A stretch of 64,000 nucleotides of DNA from Acanthacorydalis orientalis (Eukaryota; Arthropoda; Insecta; Megaloptera; Corydalidae), in NCBI GenBank assembly GCA_034766995.1, contig CM068315.1:4846236-4910235 (forward strand), read 5' to 3'. The notes beneath the pieces are model-generated. The model saw only the letters and a list, made by a program, of their open reading frames with translations. It ran no database searches and was not told the origin of the DNA. The position numbers were made by a program, and so were the translations under genes. This document shows, piece after piece, positions 53,629 to 64,000 of this stretch. Position 1 is the stretch's first letter. Every line of letters starts with the position of its first letter.

Positions 53629-54884
53629 CGAGGGTAGCATTAAATATTCTAGGTCTAGGTAGGAATAAATGTAAATTAAAAGATAACAAGACTACTATTT
53701 TTATCTATAATCCCCTTTAATATCAATACATTTTTAAATTGTTTAATTAGCAATTTTATACCCTTATAAAAATAATCCGTTTTCGTGTTAAAATAGTCAG
53801 ATATCGTTGTTTTCAACTCATTGTTATTATTAGAACGTTGCCCAGGTAAATCTTTTTTTAAATTACCAAAAAGACAATAATCGCTAGAGTCCATGTGGAC
53901 TGTAGGATTGTAGAGACGGTGAGGGAATATGATCAAGTTCTTGGAAGACACTACACTCTTGAATAGTGGCTTGAGAAACAGTATCGTTATGAACTGATGC
54001 GTTGTTGTGTAACAAGAACACTCCTTTTGTTAGTTTTCCACGCCATTTTTCGAGAATATTATCCAGAAATATATGCAAGAATTTTGTATAATGTGGGCTA
54101 TTAACAGTGGTATTGTGTTCCTTACAATTTATTAATAAAATGCCTTTGAAATCAAAAAAAAAATGTGGTCATGATCTTTTTTGTTGATTGAGATACTTTG
54201 GCTTTCATTGAGGACAGTTCATCTGCTCATCGCTTTTCCATAAATTTTCTTTTAGACATAGTAAAGGACATTTTTTCATTCCTTGTTGCAATGGTCTCGA
54301 TTAGTGGATTTGGATCTTGGTCACAGAGCTGTGAAAATGGGCGTGGACAGATTATTTGACGCTGAAGCTGAATTTCCGAAATAAGTTTGAGTACCCACCT
54401 TGCACTGCCCTTATTCATACCTAAATAGTCATGGAAAACTTGGAGAATGCTTGTTTGTGATCAGATATTTTTTTTATTTTTAAATACCAGTCTCGAAGCA
54501 CCAGGTCTTTGACAAGTGCAACAGAATTGGACGTGAATACTTTCACATGGCGATTGGGACGCGATTTATCTTCCAGTGATCTCTTGTGACTCTTCTCCGA
54601 CTTTTAGCCCATTCTTTTACCGTGAAGTATAAAGAGGAAGATTCGCCATCTAATCGTTGTTTTATTTAATGCAGTGTAATCCCTTTTTCTACGATATTCA
54701 ATTTTGGTGATTTTATTAAGAACTTCTTACTCTTATCGCTGTTGCTGTACAACTGATCAAGTTATAACCTTGATTTTTTTTACTGTACGCTACTAAGCCA
54801 TGAATCTATCACACTGCATAGATTTGCGATGCCTGTGCATGCACAAACATATAAGGTCGAGAATATTTGGTGCCACTACCTTAT
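53629..54884 (-). mobile_element. Mariner-type element, near full length (about 1.26 kb)
   Basis: The end on the plus strand after TA (53627-53628), CGAGGGTAGCATTAAATATT then CTAGGTCTAGG, pairs with the reverse complement of the other end (TATAAGGTAGTGGCACCAAA then TATTCTCGACC, from about 54885). The length is standard for a mariner. The ends and protein differ from the cecropia-type and irritans-type relics here and relate more to family B (CGAG... ends). Confidence 0.75.
53690..54720 (-). pseudogene. Mariner transposase pseudogene
   Basis: In order on the minus strand: ITKIEYRRKRDYTALNK and KRSLEDKSRPNRHVKVF (first HTH/linker), NSVALVKDLVLRDWYLKIKK (second HTH), then NKGSARWVLKLISEIQLQRQ and PRPFSQLCDQDPNPLIETIA (region before the catalytic domain). 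The first Asp motif is unrecognisable. KWRGKLTKGVFLLHNNASVH matches the second motif with Asp changed to Asn. VHMDSSDYCLFGNLKKDLPG keeps the third Asp. The end reads YKGIKLLIKQFKNVLILKGI. At least three frame changes and one lost catalytic residue make it inactive. Confidence 0.8.
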
Positions 54885-54889
54885 ACATA

Positions 54890-55578
54890 ATAAAAAAAAT
54901 TTTTTCTGTATGAAACTATTCACCATGTTTATTTTTATAAAATATTGAAGTCTAAAACTCCCCACTAAATCAAATTAATTTCTATTAAACAGAATATTGA
55001 ATAATGTTATATACAGAATATTAAATAGGGAATTAATTTAATATTAAATTAATTTTATAATACGAAAAACATCTTTAAAAATACAAATTTCCTGTCTGAA
55101 TTATTTTTTTATCTATTTTCATATTACATAAATAAAATTAAAACTAACTTCTTTATTAGTTAATGTGTACATTTGGAAAATTATATTATCTAAAACACTA
55201 GTTATTATGAAAGAGTTCTGGTATTTATTCAAAATTAGTTGTTTTTTTAATGTTAAAATTCTAATCAATGTTAGTTAGAATTTTACTCTCTAGAAATATA
55301 ACACTTGCAACATAGTACATGATGATATTTTCTGTATTCTTTGAGTAATAAACAACAATGTTTTGTTTAAGAAACTGATTATTTATCATCCATGATAAGA
55401 TCAAAGTTCTGTTTATAAAAATTCAATATACGTTACATAATATAATAAAATACCTGTGCAGTCATTCTTCTTTTGAAGTATTTTATCTAAACGATAATAA
55501 ACAGCTAACTTTTGCAGTGCTAGCACACAACTATAAAATTCTTTCGGAATTTTATTATCATATTTCATATATTCATGT
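54890..55578. other. AT-rich intergenic, nothing recognised
   Basis: No motif found. Confidence 0.5.
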
Positions 55579-55579
55579 T

Positions 55580-55682
55580 TATATATATATATACATATAT
55601 ATACATGTATATATATATATATATATATCTATATATATATATCTATATATATATATCTATAAATATATATATTTATTTATAT
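55580..55682. repeat. Compound TA array with 14-bp higher-order period
   Basis: CTATATATATATAT units repeat three times after TACATA and TACATG interruptions, ending TATATTTATTTATATAAG. Confidence 0.9.
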
Positions 55683-55689
55683 AAGACAA

Positions 55690-57265
55690 ACACTATATCA
55701 AAGCGTGAAACATTTGGTATTAAAGTTTGCTAAACGATAAAATAAACGGGTGCGAGTGGATAAGTTTAGGCAATAAAAAGCTTTCAACTATAGTTTGATT
55801 TAATAAATCAATTATTGGACATCTATTATATAATTGGTAAAGTTGGAATGGTAAGTTCTTGATTTTACGACACAAATTACAACTCGAATAAAAATCAAAT
55901 CGGTAATTTATGAAGTGTTAAATTTCAGTTAGTAACCAGTTAAGTATCAGAAATCTAATATGGAAATAATTAATTGAAAACGAAAGCGTATCTTTCTTGA
56001 TTTGGTTTTTGTAATAGTTAATTTCTAAAAATGTATTCATACTGAAATAATAAATTTTCTGGTTTAATTTCTAGAAATAAACATTTAATTGGATAGCGAA
56101 AAATGAATTAATAATATAAATATTAATTCATTAATTCATTTTAATCTGTACACTATTATTAGTATAATTTATAAAGTAAATTTAGTTGTAACTTCAATTT
56201 CATAAGTAAATTTTTCACTCATCTATAGACAATAAAAATTTTTTTCTTCAAAAAAGATCAACAATTGATTATTGATCTTTTTTTATCGTTGCTTGTGCTT
56301 ATTTAAATAGTAATATTATTATCCTTATAGCATTAAGGTATAAAATAATCTGTACAGATTTTTCTGAACCTTAAAATTCTAAGAATAATGGAATCGACAT
56401 CGAAATATGCATAAACTATATTTAAAAAAGATCAATAATAAAATACTGAATACTTTTAATCACGAATTTTATATTTTCTCATACAGTGAAAAATTCATTT
56501 GTGAAACTGCAACTCAGTGAACTTATTCAAAACTACATCTTTAGAATTACAAATAAGAATTTAGAAAAAAACTTCTTTTCATCAAAGTTACAGTAAAAAC
56601 TCCAGTGTCATTGAAAATTTTTTTTGACAATGTTTAAATTTATTCTCAGATAATGACAAAATTTTAATTTTATGTAAGTAGGACTGGTCGTTTCTTTGAA
56701 GTGATGTCAATAAATTAGATTCATTTAAATATAGAAACAGTTTATACGAAAAACATGCTGATATGATATTTTTAAAGCTAATTATATTCTCTCTTGGTAA
56801 ATTTAATTCAGTAAATAAGCTTCCTGATTTTATAAAAAAAAATGTATTGAGTAAGAGGATTGCTTAAACTTTTAATTCACCTTGTTAATTTTCTTATTTC
56901 TGTAATTAAACTTTTAAATTATTCAAATGTTTGATATTGAATAAATTGTATTAACTTGTGATTTAAGTCAGGAATGAAGTAATGTCTTTTTAATAAACAC
57001 ATTTTTTTAATATTAACTTTGATCATATCTTCTTTATAAAATTGAAGAATAAACATACTTATTGATAAAAAAGTATAAATGTTTTCTTTTGATTTTTATG
57101 AGAAAAAAACATATTTGGATATGTAATTGTATACATGAACATACAGCAATCTAAAGATAAATGTATACTTATGTACGTAAATCCACTTCGACACGAACAT
57201 TCAACCGTTGTAGTTTTTACTAACAATAACTGTACGAAATCGTTTGTGAATACAATAGAAGAATG
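55690..57265. other. AT-rich intergenic; one hairpin
   Basis: A hairpin lies at 56250-56284: AAAAAAGATCAA, 10-nt loop, TTGATCTTTTTT. No gene or element recognised. Confidence 0.45.
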
Positions 57266-57269
57266 CATC

Positions 57270-57485
57270 TTTGAATGCAAGTGATGCTTTGTTCATATGT
57301 ACCGCCACTGGCGGCCTGTATTCTAACCCTGTCCATATACTTCAGCCGTCCTGCACGGTCCAGTATTATACAAATACAATTCCCGGCTGAGCCGCCGGAG
57401 CAAAACCCCGGAGAGTATGGGAGTTTCAGCGTTTATTTAGTTCGCAAACATAGATAACGAGTATGTACCATCCTATTTCTATCTA
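57270..57485. other. GC-rich island with palindromes
   Basis: CCGCCACTGGCGG (57302-57314) is a perfect GC palindrome around a central base. Further GC-rich words are CAGCCGTCCTGCACGGTCC, CCCGGCTGAGCCGCCGGAGC and AAACCCCGGAGAG. A 60-codon plus-strand frame crosses it without a known domain. Candidate promoter or conserved element. Confidence 0.35.
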
Positions 57486-57489
57486 AAGT

Positions 57490-58470
57490 GCTGGTGTCTA
57501 GGAACTACTTCAGTGCTGGCTAGTGAATCTAGTTAAAACCTAGTAGAGAAACTTTAATGGTTTGTCAACGTCGACGTACATATACGTAATTCAAAGGGGC
57601 GTATTATGATTTCAACCGAGCATGTTTGTCAAAAAGGTGTAGGGAATTTATAGGAGACACATTAGGGTCGGTACGGTGTGACGTTGTAATATGTTCTTTT
57701 ATGTTATTAGCTTGACTTTAAACGTACATTATGAAAGGGTTTAATTAAACCGTCTTTATTTAAAACTTTCTCTGAAAATCTTTCCCAGAACCGATCTTGT
57801 TGTGCGTATGAATTAAAATTGATTGGTCCATTGACATATTTACTTAATCAATTTATTCCAATCTTCTATAACACCGTTTTATAAAGCATCGTTTAAATAC
57901 AAATATTTGATGGAAAATAATTTTGAATATCACCTACTATTACGAAGAGTATAATTCAATTTTTGCAAAAAAAAAACACCAGTATTTATTGCATATCCAC
58001 ACTCAATAAAGTATAAGTTAAAGTTAGGCTTTGAACAATTTTTTATTATAATTGCGCAATATATTAGAAACAAAATTTTAATTAATTAGGAAAAATTTGA
58101 TTTTAATATTACTATAAAATAATTTAAAATATAAAACTGAAAATTCGCTGTTTATAACAAAAAAGTTATAAGTGATTATACTTTTTTAAATGTTATTATT
58201 AGATGAGATAAGACACTGTTGTGATTTTGAAATGTATTTACATGAAATAAAACTGTTAGTTAATACGATTATAAATTTATTATTAATTTTTAACTTAATT
58301 CAGAAATCATTAATGAAAATTTCTGATCAAAAATGTTTAATAAATGATTATTGATCATATTTGAGTGTTACTTACTTCGTTGTATATTTTTCTGTTTCGT
58401 ATCATTCTGAGAAATATGTCATTTTCATTTTCTTTTAACACAACGCTTAGTTTATTTAATATATTGAATC
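57490..58470. other. Intergenic, nothing recognised
   Basis: Balanced to about 57700, then AT-rich. No motif found. Confidence 0.4.
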
Positions 58471-58472
58471 AT

Positions 58473-58493
58473 ATGTATATATATATATATTTA

Positions 58494-58533
<40 letters not shown>
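58473..58533. repeat. (TA)n microsatellite
   Basis: TA run with TTTATATATATTATA interruption. Confidence 0.95.
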
Positions 58534-58537
<4 letters not shown>

Positions 58538-59554
58538 TACATTTCTATATATCTGATAATAATTATATAGCCATAATGTGTTTTAAAAAAATATGATTAT
58601 TGCTTCATTCAGTTGCATGTACAGTTGTATGTATAGATGAACAAACTGCATATTTTGAATTTAGTAAGCTTTTGGTTTTAAAAATTCAAACAAAAAAGTT
58701 TTATTATCCATTGAGTTTTTATTTCTAAATATTTTTAATAAAAAATCAATCTAATTAACTTTTGATGTATTGTTTTTTGTATTGTATATTTCTTATCCTT
58801 GGGATCAGTATTCTTTGTTTTTCTTGTCCGTTACCGATTTTGAATTTTGACATTTTCGGATGGATACTGGTAAGATTAGAACACATCGAAAGACGAAACT
58901 AATAATGGAGAAACAATAACAAAGAATGGTGATCTAAAAGACAAGAAATATAACTTTAAATCCAGATTCAGAAGAATGAAACTAATTAAAAATTTTATAA
59001 AATACCTTCATGTAAAATAACAAACTGCAAAACAACTTTTAACTAATTTATTCATATCAGTAAATATTTTCTAATTAGTATCACTTTGTTTCTTATACAA
59101 ACTAGTGAGTGATAATACGATACACACTGTACGGTGTTTGTTATCCTTTCAATAAACACGTAGACAAAATGAACGTATATAAGTTAATGGCGGATATGTT
59201 GATAGATACAGCGACGGCAAAAAGCTAGGATTAAGTTCACAACTATAAGGGATTGTATTACCGTTTACTTAAGCTTACAACGGATCTATTTTATGACGAA
59301 AGAAACGTTACGAGTTCACAGTGTCCGTTTGTGTGTGGCATTTTTCCTCTGAAGGATTTATTTCAGAGCCTTTTAATGATGTTTTACTTGTGAATATATT
59401 TTAAGTTACCTTTCATGCACATAATTAGTATTCACTTTTAATCCTTTCAATATGGATGAAAAATACATCAGCGGTAGGAAGCTTGAAGCGATTCATTAAA
59501 ATTTTACAAGAGAATGTGTACAGATATAGAGTTGATTATAAATTTGTGATTAAA

Positions 59555-59558
<4 letters not shown>
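58534..59558. other. Intergenic; balanced tract 59100-59370
   Basis: ATGGCGGATATGTTGATAG, CAGCGACGGCAAAAAGC, AACGTTACGAGTTCACAG. No open frame or family. Otherwise AT-rich. Confidence 0.35.

Positions 59559-59604
<46 letters not shown>
59559..59604. repeat. (TA)n microsatellite
   Basis: TA run of about 46 bp. Confidence 0.95.
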
Positions 59605-59609
<5 letters not shown>

Positions 59610-60490
59610 CTGTATATAAATGTATAAGCAGTATCTAGTTAATCAATAAATTGATACATTTAGGTATTCCATAGCTTGAAAATTGTATAACTTGTACAAT
59701 TGTAATTACTTTTATCATCAGTAAGACATTAGAAATGTTTCCGGTCTAGACCAATTAGAAAAGGATAATTTTTAAGAATTTTATTTTTTCTAAAGAAAAA
59801 ATAGAGAATTTTGTGTGGTTTCCTGCATTTTATTTAACATGTATTTGAGACTAGAAATAATTTGTTTTTTATTTTTTTTTTTAAAAAAAAGACGATGGTT
59901 TTCGTAGTAAATCTCTTAGAAATCTTCTTCGACGGTGGAACGTCTTTGTCCTGAAGTGTTTATGTGGAACATAAAACTGGATATATTCTTAAAAAGTACA
60001 AAATTTTTGAGGCAGAGAACGTCTGAATATTTAAAAAGACTTTTTTATACATTTATGATATTTCAAAGTCAAAATGGATATTTTTGTCTTTTTTTGTGAT
60101 ATTCGAGTCGTTAAAAAATTAAAATTGAAAATATTTCATAATAATAAAAGTTCACTGCCTGACAAATCTTTTTTCTTTAGTAAAAAAAAGTTAATCAATA
60201 AGTTCGTTTTTGAGATATTTGTCCCACCAGTTTGAAAAATGATGTCTGGAGAAAATTTGTTCCAAGTTTCATACTACAACAGGATTCCCCATGTGTCAAC
60301 TGCTATTTGAACACCTATAACGTACTAATTTCTCAAATTTTAAAGTTTCCTTGAAAGTGCATTTTCTCGAACATTAAAGAATCGAATACAAAAAAGAAAT
60401 CAACTTTTTAAAAGTTCTAGACAGGAAATCCCTTTTTAAGTACTATTTCCATCTTATTTTTTCATGGAATTTATTTGAATTTAATTCTAT
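59605..60490. other. Intergenic; unclassified non-repetitive block 60000-60450
   Basis: GATATTTGTCCCACCAGTTT, TGATGTCTGGAGAAAATTTG, TTCCAAGTTTCATACTACAA, CCCCATGTGTCAACTGC. It has the look of old transposon flank or untranslated sequence but I cannot assign it. Confidence 0.25.
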
Positions 60491-60491
60491 G

Positions 60492-60493
<2 letters not shown>

Positions 60494-60535
<42 letters not shown>
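60494..60535. repeat. (TA)n microsatellite
   Basis: TA run of about 42 bp. Confidence 0.95.
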
Positions 60536-60536
<1 letters not shown>

Positions 60537-62921
60537 ATAATATGTGTGTGTTAATTTTTAAAATTCTATTTTTGTTTTGTTACAGAAAGGTTTTTTTAAA
60601 CTCTATTTTTATTTTTATGAAACCATTGTTGAACGGAAGTTGTTAAAAAAGATGATATTATTTTTTCTTCAAATTTTTTTTGAGTATTGGATTTTATGTT
60701 GTATACATAAAACTACTTTTACTATTTTTTTTTATTCAATTTTTCTTCATTTCCAACTTAACAGAGATCTGTAGTTTTTATGGAAAGAAAATTCGAACAC
60801 TTATATTAATTGTTTTATTGTGTTTGATAAATCAATATGATGACAACTGTTTCATTATTGAGATAATTCTTTCTCCAGTTATTTTTCAATTTTATTAAGA
60901 TACATTTTTATATCACTCTCTTACATATTCTCTAAACGAAACTAATATTAAATTATTTATAGAGCTGTAGTTCTACGTAGTTTGAAATATTTTTATAGAC
61001 GCTGTCTTATTTACCTTTATATTTATATATATATATATATATATATAAATATATGATAATAAATATTATTTCTATATATTCGAATATTTATTGTACATTT
61101 TTCCAGAAGCATAATTGAAATTTACAAATTAATTTTTATTCTCCATATTTTCATTCTCCATCTTTTTAAAACAATTATAATTTTTCGTTCATATAAAACT
61201 AAAGCTGCAGTATTTTTTGACTGATTTTTTTTAACATGTTTAATAAATTTTATATAACCACATGTTCATGTCAACTAAAGAATAATTTTTGATTATGTAA
61301 GCTTAGTATTTTAATAATAAGTAGTTTAGATTAAACAAAAACTTCGTACCACAAATAAGTTTGTTATTTTTAAATTAGATATAAAATATTATAATTAGTA
61401 ATTTCTTCATATATTAAAAATATAACAGTACTTCTTGTAAACTTATATAAAGTTTTAGTCTTGTCACATAAGAGATAGTGTATAGTTATGATTAGATTGG
61501 AATAAAATTGTTTAAAATATATTTGATGGAAGGGTAAGGGATGATTTCTTGAATCTTATTACATAATTTTATGGTACTTCTAACGCAACATGAAATCAGC
61601 TTGAGATGTATGGTTACTTATTTTCAAAAGTATTAATATCTTTAGTAATTTATTACAAATTATCTCTTTTTATGCTCTCATTAATATCTGATTCCATGAA
61701 AGAGTAATAATTATTTTATACTTGTTACCGTGTAAATTTTTTATTGCAAGGGACATTGATGTACAAATACCTTTCTCTTTATTCACTAGTTCAAAATATA
61801 TTTGTATAGTTGAAGATTAAATGTGAAAAAAACTATAATGTTTCATTGAAAAGTATTTGAATAAGGTATATTGTATGTAGTATATTTTTGATTTACTTGT
61901 TTTTTTACTTTTATAATATTTTTAAAAATATGTACATAAAATACTACCAAAGTCTATTTAATGAAGTGTAAATTGAATATAATGAATGGTTGAGCGTTGA
62001 TTCTATTATATATATATTAGAAATATGTCTTTTAATACAAATATGTTATGTAAAAGAGAGGCTTATCTTTTAAAGAAAGATTTATAGGTTTTTTTTATAA
62101 AATAATTTCCAAATAACGTTTAAAATTTTACATTATATTTGTTCATGGAATTAGATTGTTTATACAGGAAAATAGGTTAATAGAATTGAAATAATACGGT
62201 ATATTATAAAAAAGGATTAATTAACAATTTTATGCAATGAAAACTTTGTTGTATTTTTCATGAAATTATTCAATTACATAATTATATAACTATACATAAA
62301 CACGTGATAAGGAAGTTCATATTTTACACTTAATTTTCCTCATATTATCATTAATTTGTTAATATTATTATAAACTTCGAAGTACATGTTTATCGCCACT
62401 ACGTTGAAAACTAAACTCAACTAATAATTTATTACGAAAACATATCGCTTGAGACTTGTATACGGAATAGTCAGATTAATAAACTGTTTAACAATTTCGT
62501 TTTGCATCAGTGCAATTCCCAGTATTTATGTATGAGTTTCAAACTTCAATATCTTAAACGAAAGCAGCGACAAAATAGTTTCAAGTACTTGTGTTAACGT
62601 AGAAATCTCGAAACGATCTTATAAAACTATATTAGTCTTCTTTCAAAAAAGAAAATGTTATATAAGCGTAGCTTACTTCCAAATGTATTTAGCAAATTGT
62701 GTTTGCAAAGAATTTTGTTCCTCTAATTATTTTTAACTGCGATTTTTGTCCTAATGAGGTTTTCATAAACTATTCTATAAATTAATAATCCATTTAAATA
62801 AAATAAATTTAACGATTTAATTTAAGAATATTAATCATCAAGAAACATTTTTGTAATATGTTTTAAAATAAAAATAAATAGTAATAAATATTAAGTAAAG
62901 TAACAATTAAATAATTATGGA

Positions 62922-62955
<34 letters not shown>

Positions 62956-63357
62956 TCTATATTATCCTCTTGAGTATCATTATTTTTCTTTTTTGTTAAG
63001 ATCAGTTTTGTTTTCAATATCTTCAGGTAGTAATGACAAATTAGAGATGATTAAAAATATGCTATCATATTAAACACTTTAATAAGTTAAAATTTGAGTA
63101 GTAATATTTTTTAATTATATAAAAAAGATGTAAAATTAAATACAGAAGATCAAAATAACAAAAAACAGTGAAGAAACTATAAACATATAAAATTTATGTT
63201 TGTCATCAGGTAGCAAAAAAACGAATTAATCATTTAATTCATGAATTAGCATATTTCTCAACATTTCTAATTGGTCATTACTATCTGATAAATATGGAAA
63301 ACATTAAAATTGATCTTAACAAAAAAATAACGATACTGAAGAGGAAAATTCAGAGAT

Positions 63358-63388
<31 letters not shown>

Positions 63389-64000
63389 TCTATTATTATT
63401 TAATTAAGATTTTACTTAATATTTATTAATTATATATTTTTATTTTAATAATCTCTTTTTAATTCTGATCAAGCTTAAAAAAGAAGCTGGATAAATAAGT
63501 ATCTATTGTCTCAAAATATACTATAAATATTTTATCAATTATAAGTATGAATTTTTAGTTGTTTGCTTTTTATTTATTTTGTATTCTTTTCAAGTTTTCG
63601 TAGAATATTGGAAACTTTATATTTAATATACGAACTTAATAATTTGTTTAATTTATATATATATATATAAATATTACACATTATTAATTTTATTAAAAAT
63701 ATAATCCACATTTTGAAGAGATACAACAAATCTATATAATTGGTACAAGATTTATGAAACTTATAAGAAATAAAAACGTATAAGAAAACTCTATAAAGTA
63801 AATTTCAATGGAGTACAAAAACTTGAAAATACAACAAAGGCGTATAATACTTATTGTTCGAAAATAAAACACATTATCTCTATAGATCTATTAGCACTCG
63901 ACATGTTAAACTACACAAAAGCGAACCAAAAATTGGTGCTGTCAACTCGATATAAGTATATGACAGTAGTTGTTGAAAAGAACAAAGAAACCAACAAACG
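60536..64000. other. AT-rich intergenic with small microsatellites
   Basis: TA runs at 61023-61048, 62928-62954 and 63657-63669; (TA)n then (GA)n at 63358-63389. Hydrophobic short frames at 60577-60898 match background composition. A balanced tract at 62390-62700 (TATCGCCACTACGTTG, GAAAGCAGCGACAAAATAG) and the last 130 bp hold no recognised gene. Confidence 0.45.

Noticed and set aside
1..64000. tRNA, rRNA and known insect microRNA sequences
   Set aside because: Scanning by eye for T-loop box B (GGTTCGAATCC) and familiar microRNA words (let-7, miR-1, miR-9, bantam) found no match. A tool search could still find divergent ones.

Overview
This 64 kb window looks like non-coding nuclear DNA from an AT-rich insect genome. 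I infer an insect, perhaps a hymenopteran, from four things: dense mariner and Tc1-like transposon relics of types common in insects, very many long (TA)n microsatellites, overall AT-richness with scattered GC-richer islands that keep CpG, and no bacterial-style operons. The species cannot be named from the sequence. I found no convincing host protein-coding gene, rRNA, tRNA or CRISPR array. The window reads as a gene desert or part of a very long intron. The longest open frames are either translated TA arrays or transposase remains.

Layout. 0-8 kb: TA arrays, a 282 bp mariner deletion derivative (1962-2244), a short element with inverted ends (4097-4285), the first copy of a dispersed promoter-like repeat (4636-5165), an irritans-type mariner relic (6845-7345) and a 299 bp palindromic MITE (7410-7708). 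8-21 kb: a DNA-binding-domain-only mariner derivative (8493-9043), a cecropia/Hsmar1-type mariner (11063-12202), two copies of another mariner family (13820-14190 and 14547-15830), the second dispersed repeat (17640-17895), a second DBD-only derivative inserted against a TA array (19859-20342) and a Tc1 C-terminal relic near 20.7 kb. 21-36 kb: mostly empty AT-rich DNA, a GC island at 22.9-23.2 kb, a joined mariner/Tc1 relic at 25.9-26.6 kb, and a perfect 130 bp palindrome at 33291-33420 with a second hairpin beside it. 36-48 kb: a duplicated microsatellite unit, a third copy of the second mariner family (36377-37193), dispersed repeats at 37.3 and 45.7 kb, and a mariner with a doubled catalytic segment (39357-40140). 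47-55 kb: a third DBD-only relic, a second copy of the 4.1 kb inverted-end element (49735-49945), an inverted dispersed repeat (50205-50465) and two near-full-length elements with recognisable terminal inverted repeats (51307-52543 and 53629-54884). 55-64 kb: AT-rich DNA, one GC island (57.3 kb) and no recognisable element.

The most interesting item is the dispersed repeat with at least five copies. It has two or three ATTGGTTGAT...CACGTG units spaced 34-39 bp apart, then a TATA-like box, a conserved AT-rich body and a G-rich tail. It looks like a mobile promoter cassette and I do not recognise it. Next are the long palindromes centred on TA arrays, and a small mariner-derived family that keeps only the DNA-binding domain. 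All transposases here are broken, so nothing in the window looks autonomously active.
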